Shown: piece after piece, positions 1-7,215 of the stretch
Layout of the letters: every line of letters starts with the position of its first letter
Numbering within the stretch: position 1 is the first letter of the stretch
NCBI RefSeq assembly: GCF_012396365.1
Contig: NZ_JAAXPG010000014.1
Location: 124,001 to 188,000, forward strand
Origin: Nocardiopsis alborubida
Lineage (GTDB): Bacteria > Actinomycetota > Actinomycetes > Streptosporangiales > Streptosporangiaceae
Direction of reading: 5' to 3'
Length of the DNA stretch: 64,000 nt
Position numbers and translations under genes: made by a program
The notes under the pieces: generated by a model
Database searches by the model: none
Seen by the model: the letters and a program-made list of their open reading frames with translations, nothing else
What the model was told of the DNA's origin: nothing

Positions 1-554
1 AGGCCGGGGTCGTCTTCTACCCGGGCGCGCGCGTGGCACCCGAGGCCTACGCCGCGCCCTGGGCGCTGATCGCCGCCGACAGCGCCGTACGGGTGGTCAT
101 CCCGCGGATGCCGCTGAACTTCGCGGTGTTCGACACCGACCGCGCCGATCGCGCCATCGCCGACCACGGCGACGGAGTCGACGCGTGGTACGTGGGCGGG
201 CACTCGCTGGGCGGCGCCATGGCAGCCTCCCACCTCGGCGGGCGCACGGACGACACGGTCGTCGGGCTGGTCCTGTGGGGCTCCTACGCCACGGAGGGCG
301 CGGGCCTGGCCGAACGCGAGGACCTCGCGGTCATCTCGGTCTCGGGCGGCCGCGACGGCCTGTCCGACCCGGCGACGGTCGAGGAGAACCGCGCGAACCT
401 GCCGCCCGGGGCGCACACGCACCGGATCCAGGGGATGAACCACGCCCAGTTCGGCGCCTACGGGCCCCAGGAGGGAGACCTCCCCGCCGACATCGGCGAC
501 GCCGAGGCCCACCGCCGCCTCGCCGCGGTGACGGCCGACTTCCTGGACGGGTAG
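1..554 (+). CDS. alpha/beta hydrolase, 5' end outside window
   Basis: The reading frame is open from the first complete codon at position 3, so the true start lies upstream of the window. About 183 residues are visible. The nucleophile elbow reads GHSLGG, with Ser as presumed nucleophile. A later Asp (SGGRDGL) and a His (GMNHAQFG) sit where the acid and base of an alpha/beta hydrolase triad are expected. The pattern resembles the dienelactone hydrolase-like 'alpha/beta hydrolase fold-5' group. The substrate cannot be told. A strong hairpin follows the stop codon. Fold assignment is fairly sure; function is open. Confidence 0.75.
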   Translation, partial: AGVVFYPGARVAPEAYAAPWALIAADSAVRVVIPRMPLNFAVFDTDRADRAIADHGDGVDAWYVGGHSLGGAMAASHLGGRTDDTVVGLVLWGSYATEGAGLAEREDLAVISVSGGRDGLSDPATVEENRANLPPGAHTHRIQGMNHAQFGAYGPQEGDLPADIGDAEAHRRLAAVTADFLDG

Positions 555-563
555 GGCCCGCAC

Positions 564-607
564 GTGCCAGGAGCCCGTACCGCCTCGGCGGTACGGGCTC
601 CTGGCAC
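564..607. terminator. bidirectional terminator hairpin
   Basis: A perfect 21-bp inverted repeat (564-584 and 587-607) with only two bases between the arms lies ten bases after the hydrolase stop and 16 bases before the stop of the convergent gene. No U-tract follows, as is common in high-GC actinomycetes. Its position between convergent stops suggests it ends transcripts from both sides. Confidence 0.75.
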
Positions 608-623
608 GAGGGGGACGCGCGCC

Positions 624-1094
624 TCACGCGGCCGCGGAGCGGGAACCGCGTACCAGCACCACGGCGGCCAACAAGGCGTCCTCCGCCTCCTCCAGCGCGG
701 CCCGGACATGCTGCCCGTCGGGGGCGGAGTGCACGGCGATGAGCGCGTGCGCCGCGCACATCGCCGCCTCCGCCGCCGCACCCGGCCGCGAGGGGGCCGG
801 GTCGGTCGCCCACTGCCAGTCGCTGACGGTCCGCTCCATCCTGCGGTACAGCAGGGCCTGGCCCACATCCCGGTCCTGTACCGCGTGGGCCCACGCGTTG
901 GGTTCGCCCTCGGCGGGACGCACCGGGCTCGGACCGGCCTGGATCTCCGCCGCGGCGATCAGGCTCTGCGCCAGCGCGGGCACGTCCTCCTCGCTCGCGC
1001 CACCGCTGCGGTGCTGGGGATCGAACACGGGAGGGAGACCCAGAGCGGTCAGCGCGCGCACGATCGGTCCGGGGTCGCCGATACCCTGCGTCAT
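624..1094 (-). CDS. hypothetical protein, 156 aa
   Basis: I do not recognise a family. The protein (start MTQGIGDPGP) is acidic and Ala-rich, with no signal peptide, membrane segment or cysteines. The C-terminal half (AAEAAMCAAHALIAVHSAPD onward) looks helical. The ATG at 1094 was chosen over an upstream in-frame start because GGAGG lies about six bases before it. It converges on the partial hydrolase across the hairpin. Codon use is like its neighbours. Confidence 0.6.
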   Translation of the reverse strand: MTQGIGDPGPIVRALTALGLPPVFDPQHRSGGASEEDVPALAQSLIAAAEIQAGPSPVRPAEGEPNAWAHAVQDRDVGQALLYRRMERTVSDWQWATDPAPSRPGAAAEAAMCAAHALIAVHSAPDGQHVRAALEEAEDALLAAVVLVRGSRSAAA

Positions 1095-1338
1095 CTCAAC
1101 CTCCGGCTGTCTGCTTTGGCACATCCCCAGCCCTCTACCCAGTCATCCGCTACTTCCCGAACGCATTCCCCGCGTTTTTGTCGAAAAACTCCGGCGGGTA
1201 CTACGGAGGTGCAACGACCCGGACTCGGGCCGGGTTCCTGCGGACGCCGTGCGCTTCGGTTCCGGCGCCACCACCGGCTCCGGACACGGCGTCGGCGCGG
1301 GCGGGCCCGCGGGGGCTGAGCCGGTGAGCGGGGGCGGC

Positions 1339-2199
1339 TCAGCCGGTGAGGAAGTCGCCCAGGGCCGCGGCCAGCTCCTCGGGGGCCTCCTCGGCGACGT
1401 GGTGGCCCGAGTCGATGCCGTGGCCGCGGACGTCGTCCGCCCAGGTCCGCCAGACACGCAGCGGATCGCCGTACAGCTCCTCCAGGTCGTCCCGCAGCGA
1501 CCACAGGACCAGCGCGGGGCACCGGACGCGCACCCCGGCGGCGCGGTCGGCCTCCTCGTGCGCCCTGTCGACGGTCAGACCGGCGCGGTAGTCCTCCAGC
1601 ATCGCCCGCACCACCTCGGGGTCGCGCACCGCCCGCCTCCACTCCTCGTGGTTCTCCCGCCCCATGCTCACGGGGTCACCGGTGTACCAGCGGTCGGGAT
1701 CGGCGTTGATCACGCGCTCGGGTACCTCCGGCTGGGCGAAGAAGAACCAGTGCCACCACCGCGCGGCGAACTCGGGCGTGATCCGCGACAGGTGCTCGCT
1801 GATGGGCAGGCAGTCGATGAGCGCCACCCGGGAGACCAGGTCGGGGTGGTCCAGGACCAACCGCAGGGCCACGTAGCTGCCCCGGTCGTGGCCGACGAGC
1901 GCGAACCGGTCGTGGCCCAGCAGGCGCATCACCGCCACCATGTCGGCGGCGACCGCGCGTTTGGAGTGGCTGGTGTGGTCCGGTGAGGGCGCGGGGCCGC
2001 GCGAGCGCCCGTAGCCCCGAAGGTCGGCGCAGACCACGGTGAAGCCCCGCTCGACCAGGAGGGGCGCGACGCGGTGCCAGGTCGCCGAGGTGCGGGGGTG
2101 ACCGTGCAGCAGCAGTACGGCCGGGCCCCGGCCGCCGTGGCGCACGAAGACGGTCGCGTCGCCGAGCGGGACGGACCGGGAGGCGAAACCCTCGAACAT
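1339..2199 (-). CDS. alpha/beta hydrolase, haloacetate dehalogenase/epoxide hydrolase-like
   Basis: The 286-aa protein has the alpha/beta hydrolase order: oxyanion region HGHPRTSATW (residues 32-41), nucleophile elbow VGHDRG with Asp105, cap residues WHWFFF, and the catalytic His in DSGHHVAEEAP near the C-terminus. The Asp nucleophile followed by Arg is typical of fluoroacetate dehalogenases and related epoxide hydrolases. The second carboxylate-binding Arg expected three residues later is Tyr here, so haloacetate may not be the substrate. Cytosolic; no signal peptide. It stands alone on the minus strand. Confidence 0.8.
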   Translation of the reverse strand: MFEGFASRSVPLGDATVFVRHGGRGPAVLLLHGHPRTSATWHRVAPLLVERGFTVVCADLRGYGRSRGPAPSPDHTSHSKRAVAADMVAVMRLLGHDRFALVGHDRGSYVALRLVLDHPDLVSRVALIDCLPISEHLSRITPEFAARWWHWFFFAQPEVPERVINADPDRWYTGDPVSMGRENHEEWRRAVRDPEVVRAMLEDYRAGLTVDRAHEEADRAAGVRVRCPALVLWSLRDDLEELYGDPLRVWRTWADDVRGHGIDSGHHVAEEAPEELAAALGDFLTG

Positions 2200-2362
2200 C
2201 GCCCCAGTATCCCCGCCGCCGCCCCGCAGGTACAGGGCCCTGGAACAGGGGAGGGGAGGAGGGGGAGCGGAACCGCGCGGCCGCGCGGAGACGGATCGCG
2301 GGACCCGCCGCCCGGCCGGATCCGCGCCCGGCCGGGCCGTCGCGAGTGCCCCGACCGGCCGC

Positions 2363-4645
2363 TCAGTCCCCGGCGTTGACCTTCGCGACGAGCGCTTCGA
2401 GGTCGTCCAGCCCCACCGGGCCGAAGCTCGCCAGGCGGCGGATCGGGATCGAGGCCATCATGCGCACCATGTCCATTCCCATGGCGTTGGCGGAGCCGTC
2501 GGCCGCCACCGGCGGCGTGAAGGCCTCCGCGAGGAGGGCCGCGGCCCCGGGGTCGGCCATCACCTCGCCCAGCGTGGAGTCGAGCGTCACCGGCAGGCGC
2601 GGCGCGTCGCCCTCGACGGCGATCGTCGCCGAGGCCCGCAGGTCGCGGCTCGAAGCGCCCGCCGACACCACGTACTCGCCGCCCTCGACCACCCAGCGGT
2701 CGGCCCGCACCTCCCAGTACGCCAGGTCCTCGCGCGGCAGCAGGACGCTGACGCGCTCGCTCCGCCCGGGTTCCAGGGTCACGCCCGTGAAGCCCTTCAG
2801 TTCACGCGGGGCCCGCGACACGGCCGAGTCGGGCTTGGCGACGTAGAACTGCACGACCTCGCGCCCGGCCCGGTCCCCGGTGTTGGTGACGGTCAGGTGC
2901 GCCGTGACGCCGGTGCCGTCCTGCTCCAGTTCGAGGTCGGAGTAGGCGAAGCTCGTGTACGACAGGCCGTGCCCGAAGGGGAAGGCCACCTCCATGTCGC
3001 GGGCGTCGTACCAGCGGTAGCCCACGTACAGGCCCTCGCCGTAGAGCACCGCGGAGTTCTCCCCGGGGAAGTTCAGGTACGCGGGGGTGTCCTGCAACCG
3101 GACCGGCACCGTCTCGCCGAGCCGCCCGGACGGGTTGACCCGGCCGAACAGCACGTCGGCGATCGCGCCGCCGCCCGCCTGTCCCAGAAGGGCCCCGTCC
3201 AGGATCGCGGGGGCCAGCCCGGCGACCGGGGCGAGCCGCAGCACACCGCCGTGGGAGAGCACGACGACCGTCCGGGGCTGCGCCCGCACGACGGCCGCGA
3301 GCAGGTCGAGCTGTTCGGCGGGGAGTTCGATGTGCTCCCGGTCGAAGCCCTCGGACTCCTGGTGTTCGGCCAGACCCAGGAAGACCACGGCGGTGTCCGC
3401 TGCGGCCGCGGCGGACACCGCCTCCTCGCGAAGGCCCGTAGCGTCGCCCGGCTCCGCGCCGCCCGGTGCCTCGGTGGTGTACCCGGGGGCGAAGGTGACC
3501 GTGCCGGAACCGGCCAGGGCGCGGATCTCCTCCAGCGGGACGTCCACGCGCGTGGGGTTCACGTGGGAGCTGCCGCCGCCCTGGTAACGCGGGTTCTGGG
3601 CGAAACCGCCGATCACCGCGACGGACCCGTCCGGTGCGAGCGGCAGGAGCGCGCCTTCGTTCCTGAGCAGGACGACGCACCGCGCCGCCACCTCGCGGGC
3701 GAGGGCGTGGTGGGCCTCGACGTCGTGCGCGCCGACCTCAGGGGTTCGCGCGGAGTCCGCCGCGCGGTCCTGGCGGGAGGCGCGCGCCTTGGCGGCCAGG
3801 GCGGCCACGCGGGAGGCGGCCGTGTCCACGTCCTCCGCCGCGCAGGCCCCGCCCTCCACGGCCGCGACGAGCCGCGCGTCGCTCGCGCCGCCGTCACCGG
3901 GCATCTCCAGGTCCAGCCCGGCGGCGACCGCCGCGGGCCGGTCCTGCACCGCGCCCCAGTCGCTCACGACCACGCCGTCGAAGCCCCACTCCTGGCGCAG
4001 CACCGTGGTGAGCAGCCAGTGGTCCTCCGAGGCGTAGACGCCGTTGATGCGGTTGTAGGAGCACATCACGGTCCACGGGGCGGACGTGCGCACGACCTTC
4101 TGGAAGGCGCGCAGGTAGATCTCGCGCAGCGTGCGCGGATCGATGTTGGAGCTGGAGCGCATCCGGTCGTGCTCGGCGTTGTTGGCGGCGAAGTGCTTGA
4201 GCGAGGCGCCCACGCCGGTGCTCTGGAGGCCGCTCACCCAGGCGCCGCCCAGGACGCCGGTGAGGAGGGGGTCCTCGGAGAAGTACTCGAAGTTGCGCCC
4301 GCCGCGCGGGTCGCGCTTGATGTTGATCCCCGGGCCCAGGAGCACGTCGACGCCCAGCGCCCCGGCCTCGGCGCCCAGGGCCGCGCCCACCCGCCCGACC
4401 AGGTCGGGGTCCCAGCTCTGTGACAGGCCGACGGCGGGCGGGAAACAGGTCGCGGGCAGGCTCTCGGACAGGCCGAGGTGGTCGGTGGCGCCGGCCTGCC
4501 GGCGCACGCCGTGCGGACCGTCGGTGAGCACGAGCGAGGGGACCTCCCCCACGGCCTTGGTCGTCCAGAAGTCGGCGCCGCTGCTCAGCGAGGCCTTCTC
4601 CGCCAGTGAGAGTCCGCTCAGGCCGGGGGCCGGGTCATGGGTCAT
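2363..4645 (-). CDS. family 3 glycoside hydrolase (beta-glucosidase)
   Basis: The 760-aa protein has the bacterial GH3 layout. The N-terminal TIM-barrel carries the substrate-binding KHF (150-152) and nucleophile Asp229 in VVSDWGAV. An alpha/beta sandwich domain and a fibronectin type III-like domain (VTNTGDRAGREVVQFYV) follow. After it comes an extra helical tail of about 70 residues (from DSTLGEVMADPG). There is no signal peptide, so it probably acts inside the cell on imported beta-glucosides. The ATG at 4645 has AGGAG upstream; a longer frame to 4729 has no ribosome site. It is divergent from a TetR gene, probably its regulator. Confidence 0.9.
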   Translation of the reverse strand: MTHDPAPGLSGLSLAEKASLSSGADFWTTKAVGEVPSLVLTDGPHGVRRQAGATDHLGLSESLPATCFPPAVGLSQSWDPDLVGRVGAALGAEAGALGVDVLLGPGINIKRDPRGGRNFEYFSEDPLLTGVLGGAWVSGLQSTGVGASLKHFAANNAEHDRMRSSSNIDPRTLREIYLRAFQKVVRTSAPWTVMCSYNRINGVYASEDHWLLTTVLRQEWGFDGVVVSDWGAVQDRPAAVAAGLDLEMPGDGGASDARLVAAVEGGACAAEDVDTAASRVAALAAKARASRQDRAADSARTPEVGAHDVEAHHALAREVAARCVVLLRNEGALLPLAPDGSVAVIGGFAQNPRYQGGGSSHVNPTRVDVPLEEIRALAGSGTVTFAPGYTTEAPGGAEPGDATGLREEAVSAAAAADTAVVFLGLAEHQESEGFDREHIELPAEQLDLLAAVVRAQPRTVVVLSHGGVLRLAPVAGLAPAILDGALLGQAGGGAIADVLFGRVNPSGRLGETVPVRLQDTPAYLNFPGENSAVLYGEGLYVGYRWYDARDMEVAFPFGHGLSYTSFAYSDLELEQDGTGVTAHLTVTNTGDRAGREVVQFYVAKPDSAVSRAPRELKGFTGVTLEPGRSERVSVLLPREDLAYWEVRADRWVVEGGEYVVSAGASSRDLRASATIAVEGDAPRLPVTLDSTLGEVMADPGAAALLAEAFTPPVAADGSANAMGMDMVRMMASIPIRRLASFGPVGLDDLEALVAKVNAGD

Positions 4646-4693
4646 GGGTGCTCGCTCCTGTCCAGAGGAAACGGAGGGCGGTGGCGCGTCCGT

Positions 4694-4722
4694 GCGAAAA
4701 CAGTACGTCATGCGGTTTTCGC
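4694..4722. promoter_or_regulatory. inverted-repeat operator between GH3 and TetR genes
   Basis: GCGAAAAC (4694-4701) and GTTTTCGC (4715-4722) form a perfect inverted repeat with a 13-base spacer in the divergent intergenic region. This is the expected place for the TetR operator controlling both promoters. The core GAAAAC-N13-GTTTTC recurs at 30041-30065. Confidence 0.6.
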
Positions 4723-4745
4723 GCGGCAAGTGTTAGAGTCACGCC

Positions 4746-5567
4746 ATGGCACGACGAGGTTCCTACGCGAAGGGCGTGGCCAAGCGCGGGGAGATCCTCG
4801 ACGCGGCGCTCACCGTCATCGGACGCGACGGGTACAGCCGCGCGACGGTGCGCGAGATCGCCGACGCGGTCGGACTCAGCCAGAACGGCCTGCTGCACCA
4901 CTTCGGGAGCAAGGAACGGCTCTTCGTGGAGGTCCTGCGCCACCGCGACGAGCTCGACGTGCTGGTCTACGGGGAGGGTGCGCGGCGGCGCCCCGGCGCC
5001 GTCGGCCAAGGCGCTGACGCCGCCGACCGGCTCCCTGACGGCCAACGCCCCGACGACCAGCGCCCCGATGCCGTCGGCCAGGACTCCGGCGCCGCCGACG
5101 GGCCTCCCGGAGCCGTCGGCGGGCGTTCCGAGGCCGCTGACGGGCCTCCCGGGGCCACCGACGGGCCTCCCGAGGCCGCTGACGGGCGCCCCGACATCGG
5201 GGAGTCGCTGGTCCGGCTGGTCCGGCACAACGCCGAGGTGCCCGGCCTCGTGCAGCTGTACTCGCGCCTGTCCACGGAGGCCGCCGAGGAGGGGCACCCC
5301 GCCCGCGACTTCTTCCGGGAGCGCTACGCCAGGGGCCGCGAGGCCATCGCGGAGGAGATCCGGCGCCTCCAGGGCGAGGGGGAGCTTCCGGCCGGGCAGG
5401 ACGCCGACCGCCTGGCGGTCCTGGGCCTGGCCCTCATGGACGGCCTGCAGGTGCAGTGGTCCTACGACTCGGGCGTCGACATGGCCGACCACATGGCCTA
5501 CTTCCTCGGCCTCGTCGGCCTGCGGCCCGCCGTGCCGAACCCGTCGGGGGAGGGGTCCGGCCCCTGA
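4746..5567 (+). CDS. TetR-family regulator with expanded repeat linker
   Basis: The N-terminal TetR DNA-binding domain (residues about 12-60) has the recognition helix VGLSQNGLLHHFGSKERLF. The C-terminal ligand domain resumes near GESLVRLVRHNAEVPG. Between them is a Gly/Pro/Ala/Asp-rich stretch of about 70 residues built from seven-residue units such as ADGPPGA and TDGPPEA. It makes the protein 273 aa against about 200 for the family. Divergent from the GH3 gene and probably its repressor, sensing a sugar or aglycone. The ATG at 4746 follows the operator closely. Confidence 0.85.
   Translation: MARRGSYAKGVAKRGEILDAALTVIGRDGYSRATVREIADAVGLSQNGLLHHFGSKERLFVEVLRHRDELDVLVYGEGARRRPGAVGQGADAADRLPDGQRPDDQRPDAVGQDSGAADGPPGAVGGRSEAADGPPGATDGPPEAADGRPDIGESLVRLVRHNAEVPGLVQLYSRLSTEAAEEGHPARDFFRERYARGREAIAEEIRRLQGEGELPAGQDADRLAVLGLALMDGLQVQWSYDSGVDMADHMAYFLGLVGLRPAVPNPSGEGSGP
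4996..5200 (+). repeat. 21-bp in-frame repeat array inside TetR gene
   Basis: The unit GACGGGCCTCCC starts at 5097, 5139 and 5160, and a variant starts at 5181, giving a 21-bp (seven-codon) period. More diverged copies extend upstream to about 4996. The array lies between the DNA-binding and ligand-binding domains, so it lengthens the linker without breaking the frame. Confidence 0.7.
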
Positions 5568-5588
5568 GGCCCCGACCGCGGCGCGGCC

Positions 5589-6039
5589 TCAGAGGGGCGC
5601 GCCGCCCATGTCGTACCCGCCCTCCCCGGTCCGGGGGAACCTCGGCGTCCTCGGTCCGGACGCTCCAGCGCGCGTCGGACAGGGCCCCGCGCAGCCGGGT
5701 GGGCGCACCCAGGTGGTGCCGCAGCTGGCACAGGAGCGGTGCGACGCCGCAGGTGTGGCGGGGAAGCCTGCTGGAGCCAGCCAGCACCTCGCCCCCCGAC
5801 GGGTGGCGGCCGTCGTACAGGGCGAGCCCCCCGAACACCTCCTCCGGCCGCTGGCGGGACCCGGGCACCTCGCCCACGGCGTGCCACCGGGGCGGCAGCG
5901 CGGCGGCCTCCTCCATGAGCGCCCTCTCGCCCTCCGCGAGCACCTCGGCGGACAGGGCGCGCTCGGGTGCGTCCAAGGCGCGCTCGCGTGCGTCCGGGGG
6001 AGCGGCGCGCGTGGCGCTGTAGTGGAGCGAGGCGCCCAT
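5589..6039 (-). pseudogene. unknown gene with probable one-base frameshift
   Basis: The frame starting at 6039 (MGASLHYSATRAAPP) has coding-like composition to about 5640, then becomes Arg-rich and would run antisense into the TetR gene. Dropping one C from the five-C run near 5636-5640 (minus-strand sense) switches to a frame ending PRTGEGGYDMGGAPL and a stop at 5589, just clear of the TetR stop. A frameshift or a sequencing error is therefore likely. I recognise no family. Conserved-looking features are a Trp-His pair (PPRWHAVGEVPGS) and two Cys in the middle. Confidence 0.4.
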
Positions 6040-6254
6040 GGCCTGCCTCCGCGGTGGAAGAAGAACGTGCCGGACCGAGCGTAGGGCCGTGCGCCGACGT
6101 CCCTGTTTCCGGGGACGGGCCCCGGGTTCCCCGCGGGTTCCGCGACGCGCGTGTCGGGTCCGATCGGGTGGTGGTCTCGGCGGGGTCCGGGGGAGCGGGT
6201 TCCGGTGCGGTTAGGGAGGTTCTGAGGTGATACGGGCACGAGCATGGTACGGTT

Positions 6255-6271
6255 ATGAAAATCATTTCCAT
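6255..6271. promoter_or_regulatory. Zur-like zinc box upstream of zur
   Basis: ATGAAAATCATTTCCAT is a near-perfect dyad. Its core matches the actinobacterial Zur consensus TGAAAATGATTTTCA at 13 of 15 positions. It lies about 120 bases before the Fur/Zur-family gene, implying zinc-dependent autoregulation. A short GTG frame of 21 codons with a GGAGG site (6300-6365) lies between; it may be chance. The remaining intergenic sequence from 6040 shows nothing else. Confidence 0.6.
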
Positions 6272-6389
6272 GCAGTCTGTGTCACATGACCGGAGGCCCG
6301 TGACGTGTCTGGAGGCAGGCGACGGCGCCGAGCGCCGGGGACGGCGGGCGCGCCGTTCGCGGTGAGGACCGATCGGGCGGCTGCCTGAG

Positions 6390-6785
6390 ATGCCCCGGGT
6401 GTCCCAGTACGACGACGTCGTCCTCAAGACCCTGGGGCGGAGCACGCGCTTCCGCAGCTGCCAGGAGATCCACCTCGCCCTCTCCGGAGGGCGTTCCCCC
6501 GCCCGCAGGCCGCCCAGCCTGTCCACCGTCTACCGCACGCTCCACCGGCTGGCGGAGGAGGGCGTCCTCGACACCCTCCACTCGCCCGAGGGGGAGCGCC
6601 TCTACCGGCTGTGCAGGACCTCCTCCCGACACCACCACCTGCTGTGCCGGGTCTGCGGTCGGGTGGAGGACATCGCGCAGGCGGACGAACTGGGGGGTGT
6701 CGTCGAACGGATCCGCGAGGACAGCGGTTACGGCTCCCTGGACTACTCCTTCGAGTTGTCGGGCGTGTGTCCGAGCTGCACCTAG
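6390..6785 (+). CDS. zur: Fur-family regulator, Zur-like
   Basis: The 131-aa protein has the Fur layout: an N-terminal winged helix (PSLSTVYRTLHRLAEEGVLD) and a C-terminal metal-binding domain with RHHHLLCRVCGRVEDI and a second Cys pair, GVCPSC, at the end. Two CxxC pairs form the structural zinc site. The HHH segment supplies regulatory-site ligands. A Zur-like box upstream and metallophore-type transporters nearby favour Zur over Fur or Nur. The Shine-Dalgarno site is poor and GTG at 6399 is an alternative start. A hairpin repeat follows the stop. Confidence 0.8.
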   Translation: MPRVSQYDDVVLKTLGRSTRFRSCQEIHLALSGGRSPARRPPSLSTVYRTLHRLAEEGVLDTLHSPEGERLYRLCRTSSRHHHLLCRVCGRVEDIAQADELGGVVERIREDSGYGSLDYSFELSGVCPSCT

Positions 6786-6815
6786 GCGGCGGCCGAAAAG
6801 GCGCCGATTCGTCGC

Positions 6816-6917
6816 GATCTTGTACCTGTAGCGAGGTTCGGCGCACCAGACTCGCTACAGGTACAAGATCACCGCAGGTCAGAACCCTCGCGTCACACCG
6901 GAAAAGTTTTCGGCCAG
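6816..6917 (+). repeat. dispersed hairpin repeat, copy A
   Basis: A perfect 20-bp inverted repeat (6816-6835 and 6851-6870, 15-base loop) is followed by a 47-bp conserved tail (6871-6917). Copies with the same architecture lie at 10932, 45165 and, inverted, 61600; a tail-only copy lies at 21923. Compared with copy B, two positions in one arm change together with their partners in the other, so pairing is kept. It lies between zur and the small gene at 6988. Confidence 0.85.
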
Positions 6918-6987
6918 CTCATGAGGCGGGCCGGTTCACCCGCCGCGGACCCCCGGGCCCGCGGCCGCATTCCACGAGAGGAGGGTC

Positions 6988-7215
6988 GTGTCCACGACCC
7001 GTTCCGCACGAGACCCCGGCGCGGCCCCGGCAGCCGGAGCCGACCACGTGGACGTGACGGGCGACGGCCCCGCGCACGACCACCTGAGCCGCATCCCCGC
7101 CGCACGGGACCACGCGATCGTCCTGGCGGCGGGGGTGCTCCCCGGCCTGTCCGTGCGGCGCCCGCCCCGGACCGGCCGCGAGGACACCCCGGAGACCGGG
7201 GCGCTGGTCAGATGA
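6988..7215 (+). CDS. small protein of unknown function, coupled to ABC transporter
   Basis: A 75-aa frame with GTG start is preceded by GAGAGGAGGG (6976-6985). Its TGA overlaps the ATG of the ABC gene (ATGA), the usual sign of translational coupling. The sequence is Asp/His-rich in the middle (ADHVDVTGDGPAHDHL) and has a short hydrophobic patch (AIVLAAGVLPGLSV). No cysteines; no family recognised. Mycobacterial IrtA carries an N-terminal siderophore-interaction domain, but this peptide does not look like one. It could be a metal- or substrate-handling accessory of the transporter, which is inference only. Confidence 0.55.
   Translation: MSTTRSARDPGAAPAAGADHVDVTGDGPAHDHLSRIPAARDHAIVLAAGVLPGLSVRRPPRTGREDTPETGALVR

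Noticed and set aside
6300-6365. 21-codon leader peptide before zur
   Set aside because: It has a good GGAGG site, but composition is Arg-rich and nothing else supports translation.
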